The notes under the pieces: generated by a model | Told to the model about the DNA's origin: nothing | Seen by the model: only the letters and a program-made list of their open reading frames with translations | Databases searched by the model: none | Position numbers and translations under genes: made by a program | From: Altericroceibacterium xinjiangense | Lineage (GTDB): Bacteria; Pseudomonadota; Alphaproteobacteria; Sphingomonadales; Sphingomonadaceae | Reading direction: 5' to 3' | Length of the DNA: 64,000 nt | Assembly (NCBI RefSeq): GCF_003958635.1 | Contig: NZ_RSEK01000007.1 | Location: forward strand, 62,001-126,000 | Shown here: positions 1-8,133 of the stretch, piece after piece | Layout of the letters: every line of letters begins with the position of its first letter | Numbering within the stretch: the stretch's first letter is position 1

Positions 1-2060
1 ATCGGGTTGTCGATCTTCTTGTAGAACCCGGCGAGGGAGAACCGCTGGTTCCGGCCGAAATACCATTCGTACCGCGCTTCGGCGTTGGTCAGCTGGCTGT
101 CCACCAGCAGCGGATTGCCGCGGAACATCCGGTTGGAATCCGGATCGAAGTAGAACTGGTAGATCAGTTCGCGGAACTGCGGCCGGGCCAGCGTCTTGGA
201 CGCATTCAGGCGCACCTGCATCTCCGGCATGAACTGCCAGGTCAGCGTGGCTGCCGGCAGCCAGTAATCGCGATTGAGGTTGGTTTCCGCCAGCGACGCA
301 CCGGGGGTGTTGAACACCTGGATCGGCGTGACCGTTTGCTCGGCGGTTTCGTAGCGCACACCGGCATCAAGCTGCAGCGTGTCGGTCAGCTGGGCATCGA
401 TCTTGCCGTACCCGGCATGGTTGAGCAGCCGGGCGCGGAAAGCCGGGTTGCCTTCGTTCGTCTCGATGAAGCTGACGTTGAAGTAATCGATCACCGTGGG
501 CTGGAGCAGGAGATCGGGCCGGAACATGCCGACGGCCGGCGGGAAGTCGCTCGGCGCCTGGAACTGGAAGTCGCGGCGCGAGCTGGTCCGGTCGGTATCG
601 GCATAATAGTATCCGGTGACGAACAGCAGTTCCGGCGTGAGCCGGTAGCCGACGTCGATTCCGCCGGTCCACAGGTTCTCGTTGAGATCGGAGAAGCTGA
701 CCGTAGCGTCGCCGCCGTTGCCGTTGTTCAGCCGGTTCACGAAATAGCCGCCGTACGGATCCGCATCCACGTTGGTCCGGACGTATTCGAACGACAGCTC
801 ATACGGTGCCTCGCGCTGCGAGTTCGCGTAGGCGCCGCGCAGGTCGACCGTCAGGTCGGGCAGCGGCCGCAACTCGGCGACCAGTTGGGAGTCGATCAGC
901 TGACGTTCGAACCACGCGGTGTCCTGCTGCAGGAAGTCCGTGATCTCATTCGCGTTGCGCTTGCCCACGGCGTAGCGCGAGTTCTTCAGCGTGTCCCGGA
1001 TGTAGAGGTTGGTCCAGCGCACGGTATTCTCGCCAAACTCAAACCCGAGACCCAGCATTCCGTTGGCGACGATGCGGTTATCGGTCGTCAGGCGGCGCAT
1101 GTCGGTTTCGAGGATCGACAAGTCAGCCTGAAGCGATGTCTGGTTGATCGTATCGCGCGTGACCCAGGTATTGCTGTAACCCGCCGCGGCGATCACGCCC
1201 AGCGTGGCAGCCCCGGCATCGAACGATTGCCCGGCCGAAAAGTTGGCGGCGAAGTTCGGCGGCAAGGCACCGATCCGCTGCAGCACCGCATTGCGGCCGT
1301 TAACGATCTGCGAAGCGATCGGCGTGGTGTCCACCGTGCCCGAACTGATCCGGTCCCCGCTGGCGAAGAACGCCTCCAGCGCGGGCGGCAAGTCGCGCTG
1401 GCCGTTGTCAAACCCGGTCCAGTCGGTGCCGCTGCCGTAATAGGTGTAGCCGAAGTGGCCGGTTGTTTCCGAATCCACGGACAAGCCGGCGCCAATGGTA
1501 AGAAAGCCTTCGTCCGGCGTCGACCGGGTCGTCAGGTTGATGACGCCGCCGCCAAATTCGCCCGGAAAGTTCACCGAGTAGCTTTTCTGGACCAGCGAAG
1601 ACGCGATGATGCCGCTGGGGAACAAGTCCAGCGGAACGACTCGCTTGAGCGGCTCCGGGCTCGGCAACGGGGATCCGTTCAGCAGAGCGAGGGAATAACG
1701 ATCCCCAAGGCCGCGAACGTAGACGAAGCCGCTGCCTACGACGCTGAGGCCGGTCACGCGTTGCAGCGCACCCGCGATGTTGCCTTCACCGGTGCGGGCG
1801 ATTTCGGCGGTCGAGAGAACCGAGACGACCTGCGTGGCCGCACGCTCGATATTCGCGTTGCGCCGTCCGGTCACGACGATTTCCGATCCGGGAATCGAGA
1901 TTTCCGGCGTTTCGTCCTCGGCACCGACCGGGGGCGTGGGCGGGATGGCCGCAACTGCTCCACCGGTGGCCACACCGTCGGTCGCCTGGGCGTGCGCCAG
2001 CGCGGGTGTGACGAAAGCAGTGGTAAGCAGCAGCAGGCTGACGAGCCGCGGCGTGTTCAT
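1..2060 (-). CDS. TonB-dependent receptor, C-terminus cut by window edge
   Basis: Outer-membrane TonB-dependent receptor that should import a scarce ligand using TonB energy. The reading frame opens with ATG at 2060 behind a GGGGGA ribosome-binding site and runs off the left edge, so about 687 codons are visible and the end of the barrel is missing. It starts with a signal peptide (MNTPRLVSLLLLTTAFVTPA) followed by a TonB-box-like stretch and the plug motif EIVVTGRR near residue 55. The plug continues through IAGALQRVTGLSVVGSGFVYVRGLGDRYS, then long aromatic-rich barrel strands. It follows the beta-helix lipoprotein on the same strand with a 91-bp gap, so the two probably form one operon. The Pho-like repeat array upstream suggests phosphate control, but the ligand cannot be read from the sequence. 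Confidence 0.93.
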   Translation of the reverse strand, partial: MNTPRLVSLLLLTTAFVTPALAHAQATDGVATGGAVAAIPPTPPVGAEDETPEISIPGSEIVVTGRRNANIERAATQVVSVLSTAEIARTGEGNIAGALQRVTGLSVVGSGFVYVRGLGDRYSLALLNGSPLPSPEPLKRVVPLDLFPSGIIASSLVQKSYSVNFPGEFGGGVINLTTRSTPDEGFLTIGAGLSVDSETTGHFGYTYYGSGTDWTGFDNGQRDLPPALEAFFASGDRISSGTVDTTPIASQIVNGRNAVLQRIGALPPNFAANFSAGQSFDAGAATLGVIAAAGYSNTWVTRDTINQTSLQADLSILETDMRRLTTDNRIVANGMLGLGFEFGENTVRWTNLYIRDTLKNSRYAVGKRNANEITDFLQQDTAWFERQLIDSQLVAELRPLPDLTVDLRGAYANSQREAPYELSFEYVRTNVDADPYGGYFVNRLNNGNGGDATVSFSDLNENLWTGGIDVGYRLTPELLFVTGYYYADTDRTSSRRDFQFQAPSDFPPAVGMFRPDLLLQPTVIDYFNVSFIETNEGNPAFRARLLNHAGYGKIDAQLTDTLQLDAGVRYETAEQTVTPIQVFNTPGASLAETNLNRDYWLPAATLTWQFMPEMQVRLNASKTLARPQFRELIYQFYFDPDSNRMFRGNPLLVDSQLTNAEARYEWYFGRNQRFSLAGFYKKIDNP

Positions 2061-2103
2061 TTCAAGGTCCCCCTCGGACAAAAAACTGAAGCTCTTGCAG
2101 TGA

Positions 2104-2129
2104 GGGGGCAGCCGTTGCCGGCCGCCCCC
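2104..2129 (-). other. GC-rich hairpin between lipoprotein and receptor genes
   Basis: Inverted repeat with a 10-pair arm, one mismatch and a 6-nt loop, in the 91-bp gap between the lipoprotein stop and the receptor start. It has no T-run on the minus-strand exit side, so it looks more like an mRNA-processing or attenuation hairpin than a full terminator. It could set the ratio of lipoprotein to receptor. Confidence 0.45.
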
Positions 2130-2151
2130 CGTGTTCGCGGAAAGCGACCGA

Positions 2152-3690
2152 TCAGGTGGTCGGCAGCGAAGTGCAGCTGTTGCCGGATGCGAAGTTCGCA
2201 GCCTGGCTGTCGCACGTCCAGCCGCGATACCAGGTATCGTTGCCGTCCCTGACCGCGCCAATGTACGTCGTCGTGTCAAAGAAGGCGGACAGCGTCTTCG
2301 GATCGAACGCGGCCACGGCGGCCTCGTTGGCTCCGTTGACGAACAAGCCCGTCAGCGTCGACGTGTAGGCGTCGTTGTTGTTCTGACCTTCGTTGAACTC
2401 CGCCGCCACTTGTGCAGGCGTGTAGCTGCCGGTGCCGATGAACTTGGTGGAGTTGCAGGCCAGCACCACCGAGTTGGCCGTCAGGGTAACCGGCTGGGTA
2501 CCCGTTCCGTGCATCCGCAGGCATTCGTTGTTCGGGGCGTAGATGATCCCGTTCACCCACGTCATGTCGGTGTTGCCCCGCAGCAGGACGGCAGCCTGGT
2601 CATTGCTTTCGTTGTTGCTGCTGACTTCCGTCTGGATCGCGGTGAAGTTGGCGATCTTGCTCGTCTGCCGCGGCGTGTCGCTTTCAAAGCCGTTGCTGTC
2701 GATTTCCATCAGCGCATCGCCCCGGCCTGCACGCTGGAGCAGCAGCACGTACTGCAGGTTGGCCTGCACGCCGGTGTCCATGTCGAGGCTGTCGTCATCC
2801 GCGCCGACCGAGATATAGTGCTTGAAGTTGACGTTGCCGCCGAAGAATTCAGCGCCGTCGTCCGAGCTGTTGTAGCTCTGGTAGTAATCGAGCTGAGTGC
2901 CGCTGCCGACGCCTTCCAGCGTCAGGGACTGGAGTTCGGAGTTCGAACCGAGGACATAGCCCGAGTAGCGGATCTGGACGTACTTCATCACGCCGCTGCT
3001 GTCGGCCGGATCGTTGCCGCCGAAGACCGCCGGGTCCGCTGCGCCTTCGGTCTGGCGTTCGCACGTCTGGTTGGCGACGGAGCCGCTGGTGCAGTCCGTG
3101 ATCGGCGCGCGGCCCATCAGCACCACGCCGCCCCACTGCCCTTGCGAGGTTTCGGTATTCAGGCCGAGCACGTTGTCGCGGCTGGTGAAGATGATCGGCT
3201 GGGTCGCGGTGCCAACGGCGTTGATCTGGTTGCCGCGGTTGACGGCCAGCCAGGACACGCCGGTGCCGCCGTAAAGGATGACGCCCGGCTCGATGGTCAG
3301 GGTTACGTCGGTGTCAGATGACGAGGCGGCAAACCCGCCGTCGGTGCCGACGTCCACGCGGCCCGGGATCTGGTAGAGCAGCCCGGGGACCTTCGTCAGG
3401 GTGATCGATTCATTGATGCGCGAGGGCAGGCTGCAGACGCGCCAGCTACCCGTCGGGCCCGTGATCGTGCCGGCGTCGATCAGACCCTGCGGGTCGGAGA
3501 TCGTGGGACAGCCGGACGCCGGCGTCACGGTGCCGCCGTCCGTCGGAGTCGGCGTGGGTGCGGGCGTGGGAGCCGGGTTGTTGATCGTGATGTTGCCGCC
3601 CGTACCGGGCGAAGCAATGTCATCCGGCCCGCAAGCGGCAAGTGCCACAATGCTGGTGCCGAGGATGAGCGAGCGGGTGATTAGTTTCAC
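2152..3690 (-). CDS. Secreted right-handed beta-helix lipoprotein
   Basis: Predicted lipoprotein of about 512 residues. The chosen GTG start at 3690 follows GGGGGAC at good spacing and gives a compact signal peptide (MKLITRSLILGTSIVALAAC) ending in a lipobox LAAC. An ATG at 3705 would add five residues. After a Pro/Thr-rich linker (TPAPTPTPTDGG) comes a long Asn/Gly-rich beta-helix. Its repeated phrases such as TLTIEPGVILYGG, QWGGVVLMGRAPI and MKYVQIRYSG are typical of large surface proteins often called multidrug transporter or hypothetical in databases. It lies directly upstream of a TonB-dependent receptor, and such pairs recur in sphingomonads and relatives. A role as ligand-binding partner or exported cargo is inference. 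Confidence 0.8.
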   Translation of the reverse strand: MKLITRSLILGTSIVALAACGPDDIASPGTGGNITINNPAPTPAPTPTPTDGGTVTPASGCPTISDPQGLIDAGTITGPTGSWRVCSLPSRINESITLTKVPGLLYQIPGRVDVGTDGGFAASSSDTDVTLTIEPGVILYGGTGVSWLAVNRGNQINAVGTATQPIIFTSRDNVLGLNTETSQGQWGGVVLMGRAPITDCTSGSVANQTCERQTEGAADPAVFGGNDPADSSGVMKYVQIRYSGYVLGSNSELQSLTLEGVGSGTQLDYYQSYNSSDDGAEFFGGNVNFKHYISVGADDDSLDMDTGVQANLQYVLLLQRAGRGDALMEIDSNGFESDTPRQTSKIANFTAIQTEVSSNNESNDQAAVLLRGNTDMTWVNGIIYAPNNECLRMHGTGTQPVTLTANSVVLACNSTKFIGTGSYTPAQVAAEFNEGQNNNDAYTSTLTGLFVNGANEAAVAAFDPKTLSAFFDTTTYIGAVRDGNDTWYRGWTCDSQAANFASGNSCTSLPTT

Positions 3691-3757
3691 TGCGAAGTCC
3701 CCCATGAGAATCGAGAGTGCGAATTCGTGGTCGCAACTCGCGAGCTAGGCGGGGGAA

Positions 3758-3828
3758 GTGACAGTTTAGTGGCAAATAAATGATTTGTTCACGTGACTAT
3801 TAAATGACCGAATTGTGACATTTATGAC
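3758..3828 (-). promoter_or_regulatory. Array of seven Pho-box-like half-sites
   Basis: Read on the plus strand, the pentamers GTGAC, GTGGC, ATGAT, GTGAC, ATGAC, GTGAC and ATGAC start at 3758, 3769, 3780, 3793, 3804, 3815 and 3824. On the minus strand these are (G/A)T(C/G)A(C/T)-type halves like the core of the PhoB half-site CTGTCAT. Spacing is 11, 11, 13, 11, 11 and 9 bp, that is about one helical turn, as in tandem PhoB sites. The array sits 68 bp upstream of the lipoprotein start, in AT-rich DNA between two divergent genes. The rest of the 3691-3984 interval holds no gene. Confidence 0.6.
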
Positions 3829-3984
3829 AAGCAGTAGCGAAAGTTGAATGAATCTCGGGAATCAGGAGGCCGCCTTTCCCGCATCGTGTTTGTTACGTCT
3901 TGATGACGGTCTTACATTTTTGTTTCACTTTCCCGAAAAAAGGTGCAGAATTTCTCCATAAACAAACGATTAGGAGAGAAGATC

Positions 3985-4362
3985 ATGGCTGTAGCTTTCG
4001 TCTGCGCCGTCCTGTGCACCGCCCTTGCCCCGCCCATGCCGGTCGCGACCGAGCAAGCCGCGGCGCAGGGGCTGGATGTCGCCTTTGAAGAGATGGCACA
4101 GGACCGCACGGAAACCGCGATTGCGCGCCTGGAAGGCGCTGCAGAGCCTCACGCGTCCGAACCGGCCCTGCTGATCAATCTCGGCACCGCCTATGCCCGG
4201 GAAGGCCGGACCCTCGATGCAGAAAGGATGTATCGCGCCGCGATCACCAGCGAGAAGCGGTACGATGTCGAGCTGGCGGATGGCCGATGGGTCGATTCGC
4301 GCTCGGCCGCCAAGCTTGCCCTGGAGCACCTCGACCGGGCGAAAGAATTCGCCATGCGCTGA
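3985..4362 (+). CDS. Small exported TPR-repeat protein
   Basis: Predicted 125-residue periplasmic protein of unknown function. The ATG at 3985 is chosen over the one at 3943 because AGGAGAG lies 8 bp upstream and because the protein then starts with a signal peptide (MAVAFVCAVLCTALAPP) ending near ATEQAAAQG. The remainder contains one or two tetratricopeptide-like helices, for instance PALLINLGTAYAREGRTLDA followed by ERMYRAAI. It diverges from the lipoprotein-receptor operon, sharing the Pho-like intergenic region, and is closed by a terminator, so it is probably its own transcription unit. TPR proteins usually scaffold protein contacts. Confidence 0.75.
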   Translation: MAVAFVCAVLCTALAPPMPVATEQAAAQGLDVAFEEMAQDRTETAIARLEGAAEPHASEPALLINLGTAYAREGRTLDAERMYRAAITSEKRYDVELADGRWVDSRSAAKLALEHLDRAKEFAMR

Positions 4363-4393
4363 TCGATGCTCCTTTAATAACAACTGACAGGAG

Positions 4394-4426
4394 AACCCGC
4401 GCGGCTTGACGGCGACGCGGGTTTTC
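4394..4426 (+). terminator. Intrinsic terminator after the TPR gene
   Basis: AACCCGCG at 4394-4401 pairs with CGCGGGTT at 4416-4423, with a 14-nt loop, followed by a short T-run. It separates the TPR gene from the virB operon. Confidence 0.75.
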
Positions 4427-4492
4427 TGTCGCCGGTTGTCACGCATTTGTCATTTGCGACCGGCAGAGGCCGGGGGAGCAGGAGGGCTCCCG

Positions 4493-5098
4493 ATGATTCT
4501 CGCCGTGACAAGACAAGCTGCCGCCATCGCGCTGGCCGCCTGCCTTTGCGCCCCGGCCCAAGCGGATGTCCTGGAAGTGGGCGCCGGCGCGGCGCGCTGG
4601 GTCTCGGGCCCGCTGACGCATGAATCCGCACCGGCTGAAGCTGCATGGACCGACATTCCCGTTCCGGAAGAAGCGATTGTCGACCCCGGCCTCAGCGGAT
4701 CGCGGGTTCCGGCGGCCTATGCCGCCCGGGTGACGGAGCTTGCCGCCCGTTACGATCTCAGCCCCGCCTTGATAGAAGCGCTAGTGTGGCAGGAAAGCCG
4801 CTGGCGCGCCGACGCCGTATCGCCAGTCGGCGCACGGGGCCTGGCCCAGCTGATGCCGGGCACGGCGCGCGAGCTTGGCGTCGACCCGAACGATCCCTTC
4901 GCCAATCTTGAAGGCGGCGCGCGCTACCTGCGCGCACAGATCGACCGCTTCGGCGGCGACCTGGAGAAGGCGCTGGCCGCCTACAACGCAGGCCCGGCGC
5001 GCGTGATGCGTGCAGGAGGCATCCCGCGCATCCGTGAAACCCAGATCTATGTCGCCTCCGTGCTGGGGCGGCTGACCAATCACACCCGGAAGGACTGA
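4493..5098 (+). CDS. virB1: VirB1-like lytic transglycosylase
   Basis: Periplasmic peptidoglycan-cleaving enzyme expected to open the wall for the type IV secretion channel. It has 201 residues. The ATG at 4493 is preferred because of AGGAGG just upstream; an upstream in-frame start at 4406 lacks one. Signal peptide MILAVTRQAAAIALAACLCA is followed by the SLT catalytic region: LIEALVWQESRWRADAVSPV carries the catalytic Glu in QES, then GARGLAQLMPGTARELGV, and later LAAYNAGPARV. It is the first gene of a tight virB run, 4 bp from virB2. A free-standing SLT family enzyme is the alternative, but context favours VirB1. Confidence 0.9.
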   Translation: MILAVTRQAAAIALAACLCAPAQADVLEVGAGAARWVSGPLTHESAPAEAAWTDIPVPEEAIVDPGLSGSRVPAAYAARVTELAARYDLSPALIEALVWQESRWRADAVSPVGARGLAQLMPGTARELGVDPNDPFANLEGGARYLRAQIDRFGGDLEKALAAYNAGPARVMRAGGIPRIRETQIYVASVLGRLTNHTRKD

Positions 5099-5102
5099 AG
5101 CA

Positions 5103-5405
5103 ATGCGTTTGTATTCCCGCTTGGCCGCGCTTTTCGCGCTGCTCATCCCCGCCGCTGCGCACGCGCAATCGGCCGACCCGCAGGGATCCGGTCCGATTGT
5201 CGCGGCGCTCGGCTGGATGCAGGGCACCCTGCTTGGCAACGTCGCCACCGCCGTCGCCGTCATGGCCGTGGCCGCGGTCGGCTTCATGATGCTGACCGGA
5301 CGGATGAACTGGCGCTTCGGCGCGACCGTGATCGTCGGCTGCTTCGTGCTGTTCGGCGCCGGATCGATTGTGACGGGCATTCAGTCGGCCGCGGCGGTCG
5401 GTTGA
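5103..5405 (+). CDS. virB2: VirB2-like major pilin / channel subunit
   Basis: Protein of 100 residues with the VirB2/TrbC plan: a signal peptide ending AAAHAQS, then two hydrophobic helices (NVATAVAVMAVAAVGFMMLT and FGATVIVGCFVLFGAGSIVT) separated by a short polar turn GRMNWR. In T4SSs this is the cyclic or processed pilin. It lies between virB1 and virB3 with gaps of only 3-4 bp. Confidence 0.9.
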   Translation: MRLYSRLAALFALLIPAAAHAQSADPQGSGPIVAALGWMQGTLLGNVATAVAVMAVAAVGFMMLTGRMNWRFGATVIVGCFVLFGAGSIVTGIQSAAAVG

Positions 5406-5408
5406 GCC

Positions 5409-5690
5409 ATGGAACTTGTCCGCCACCCGGTGCACCGCGCGCTCACTCGCCCGCAGATGTTTGCCGGGGTGACGTACAACTATTTCATCATCAACGCCGC
5501 CGTCACCACCGAGCTGTTCCTGATCACAGGCAGCTTCCTGGCCTTGCTCGCGGCGTTGGCGATCCACGTGGTCGGGTACTTCGCGTGCCTGCGCGAGCCG
5601 CGGGTGTTCGATTTGTGGATGACCAAGGTCAGCCGCTGCCCGCGGGTGAAGAACTGGAAGCGGTGGGGCTGCAACAGCTACGCCGCCTGA
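5409..5690 (+). CDS. virB3: VirB3-like inner-membrane protein
   Basis: Protein of 93 residues matching the VirB3 family: N-terminal polar segment with HPVHRALTRPQMFAGVTYNY, two hydrophobic stretches (FLITGSFLALLAALAIHVVG), then CLREPRVFDLWMTKVSRCPR. VirB3 partners the VirB4 ATPase, whose gene follows 10 bp downstream behind GGAGAGAAGC. Confidence 0.9.
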   Translation: MELVRHPVHRALTRPQMFAGVTYNYFIINAAVTTELFLITGSFLALLAALAIHVVGYFACLREPRVFDLWMTKVSRCPRVKNWKRWGCNSYAA

Positions 5691-5700
5691 GGAGAGAAGC

Positions 5701-8133
5701 ATGGGCGTGAAGACCAGATGGCGGGGCCCGGCGGCCTGGAGCGGCAAGGAAGCCCACGCCGGCGACCGCCTGCCGTACGCCCGGCTGATCGACGAACACG
5801 CCGTGCTGCTGCGCGACGGTTCGCTGATGATGGCGCTGCAAGTGCCCGGTCTCCTGTTCGAGACAGAGGAAACGGACGCGCTCAACGCCCATGCCGCGAC
5901 TCGCGAGGTGATGCTCCGCTCCAACCTCGATGCGCGCTTCGTCCTTTATCACCACGTGATCCGGCGCCGGGTGCACGTGGAGCTGGACGGGCGGTTCGAC
6001 GATCCGCTCGCCGCCCACATCGACCGGCGCTGGCGCGAACGGCTCGGCGCTGGCTCGCTGTTCATCAATGACCAGTTCGTGACGCTGGTAAGGCGCCCCG
6101 CACGCGGCAAGGCGGGCCTGGCGGAGCGGGCCGGCAAGATGTGGCGCCGGAAAGGCAGCGCGCAGCTTGAAGCCGACCCGAGGGAGCTGCGCTCCCTGCG
6201 CGCCGCGGCGCAGGCGCTGGCTGCCTCGCTCGGCGATTACGGCGCACGGCTGCTGAGCGATTACGTGGGCCCGAAGGGGAACACCAACAACGAAACGCTC
6301 GAGCTGCTGAGCGCTCTCTACAACGGCGAGATGCGCCCTGTGCGCCGCCCGGCCGAGAGTACCGATATCGGACGGATGCTGCCCTATCGCCGCGCCAGCT
6401 TCGGGCTTGATGCGATGGAGCTACGCGGTTCTTCCGGCGCGGATTTCGCCGCGATGCTCAGCCTGAAGGACTATCCCGACGCAACCTCGCCCGGGTTGCT
6501 CGATGCGCTGCTGCGCCTGCCGCACGAACTGGTGGTGAGCGAAAGCTTTGCACCTGCCGAACGCCAGACCGCGCGTGAACGCATCGACCTCGCGATCCGC
6601 CGCCTGCGCTCCGCGGATGAGGAAGCGATGGCCGAACGCGCCGACATGCTTGCCGCGCGCGATGCGCTGGGCAACGGCGCCGTCAGCTTCGGGGATCATC
6701 ACCTGACCGTGCTCGTGCGCGAAAGCACGCTTGGCCGGCTGGATGAGGCGACTGCCTCTGCCGCCGCCGCGCTCGCGGATGCCGGCGCGGTCGCAGTGCG
6801 CGAAGATACGAACCTTGAGCCTGCCTTCTGGGGCCAGTTTCCCGGCAACGAGGGCTATCTTGTCCGCCGCGCCCTGATCTCCAGCGCCAACATGGCGAGC
6901 TTCGGGTCCCTGCATGGCTTCGCGCTCGGCCAAGCGGACGGGAACCACTGGGGCGAAGCGGTGACGCTGCTGCAAACGACCAGTTCCACCCCGTTCTTCT
7001 TCAATTATCATCACGGCGACCTCGGCAACTTCACCGTCATCGGCCCCTCGGGTTCCGGCAAGACGGTGGTGATGAACTTCCTCGCCGCGCAGGCGCAGAA
7101 GTTCAGCCCCCGCACGATCCTGTTCGACAAGGATCGCGGCGCGGAACTGTTCATCCGCGGAATCGGCGGGCGGTACGACCGGATCCATTCGGGAGAGCGG
7201 TCCGGCTTCAATCCGCTGGCCCTGCCCGACAGCCCCACCACCCGCGCCTTCCTGCATGAATGGTTAGCGGTTCTGCTGAAGGCGGAAGGTCCGGAAGAAC
7301 TCGCGTCCATCGCTGGCGCGGTCGATGCCGCTTATGCCAACGACGCCTCTCTCCGGCGCCTGCGCCATTTCCGGGAACTTCTGTCCGGCACACGCCGTCC
7401 GCAGCCCGGCGATCTGGCCGACCGGCTGGCTCCCTGGATCGAGGGCGGGGAGCACGAATGGCTGTTCGACAACGCGGCTGACCGGCTGGATCTGTCCACC
7501 CGGGTGCTCGGCTTCGACATGACCGCGCTGCTCGACAATCCGCGCTTGCGCACGCCGGTGATGATGTACCTGTTCCACCGGATCGAAGAGCGGCTGGACG
7601 GCGAGCCGACCATGATCCTGATCGATGAAGGCTGGAAGGCGCTGGACGATGAAGTGTTCGCCGCCCGCATCCGCGATTGGCTGAAGACGTTGCGCAAGCG
7701 CAATGCGCTGGTCGGGTTTGCTACCCAAAGCGCCCGCGACGCGCTCGACAGCCGGATCGCTACCGCGCTGGTCGAACAGACCGCGACGATGGTGTTCATG
7801 CCCAACGCCCGGGCCCGGGCGGAAGATTACTGCGAAGGGTTCGGCCTCACCGCGCACGAACTGGCGCTGATCCGCAGCCTGCCTGCGCACAGCCGCTGCT
7901 TCCTGGTGCGCCAGCCCGATGCTTCGGTGGTGGTCCGGCTCGACTTGTCGGGTGCGCCGGAAGTGCTGACGATCCTTTCCGGCCGCGAAAGCGCGGTCCG
8001 GCGGCTGGATACGATCCGGGCGCAAGTGGGCGATAACCCGGCCGATTGGTATCCGGCGCTCACCGGTCAGGCCTGGCCCGGCGAGTCCGATGCGGACGAG
8101 CAAGTCTTCCCGATGTGGGAAGCGGCCGAATGA
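5701..8133 (+). CDS. virB4: VirB4-like T4SS ATPase
   Basis: Cytoplasmic or inner-membrane ATPase that drives substrate transfer and pilus biogenesis. It has 810 residues, the usual VirB4 length. The N-terminal CagE/TrbE/VirB domain covers roughly residues 20-420. Walker A GPSGSGKTVVMNF is near residue 447, Walker B TMILIDEGWKALDDE near 640, and the following WLKTLRKRNALVGFATQ motif is typical. Its stop overlaps the virB6 start as ATGA, so the two are translationally coupled. Confidence 0.96.
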   Translation: MGVKTRWRGPAAWSGKEAHAGDRLPYARLIDEHAVLLRDGSLMMALQVPGLLFETEETDALNAHAATREVMLRSNLDARFVLYHHVIRRRVHVELDGRFDDPLAAHIDRRWRERLGAGSLFINDQFVTLVRRPARGKAGLAERAGKMWRRKGSAQLEADPRELRSLRAAAQALAASLGDYGARLLSDYVGPKGNTNNETLELLSALYNGEMRPVRRPAESTDIGRMLPYRRASFGLDAMELRGSSGADFAAMLSLKDYPDATSPGLLDALLRLPHELVVSESFAPAERQTARERIDLAIRRLRSADEEAMAERADMLAARDALGNGAVSFGDHHLTVLVRESTLGRLDEATASAAAALADAGAVAVREDTNLEPAFWGQFPGNEGYLVRRALISSANMASFGSLHGFALGQADGNHWGEAVTLLQTTSSTPFFFNYHHGDLGNFTVIGPSGSGKTVVMNFLAAQAQKFSPRTILFDKDRGAELFIRGIGGRYDRIHSGERSGFNPLALPDSPTTRAFLHEWLAVLLKAEGPEELASIAGAVDAAYANDASLRRLRHFRELLSGTRRPQPGDLADRLAPWIEGGEHEWLFDNAADRLDLSTRVLGFDMTALLDNPRLRTPVMMYLFHRIEERLDGEPTMILIDEGWKALDDEVFAARIRDWLKTLRKRNALVGFATQSARDALDSRIATALVEQTATMVFMPNARARAEDYCEGFGLTAHELALIRSLPAHSRCFLVRQPDASVVVRLDLSGAPEVLTILSGRESAVRRLDTIRAQVGDNPADWYPALTGQAWPGESDADEQVFPMWEAAE

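Noticed and set aside
336-2252. 638-aa plus-strand open frame opposite the TonB receptor
   Set aside because: Antisense shadow of GC-rich coding DNA; no domain, no ribosome site, and the minus-strand frame encodes a clear receptor.
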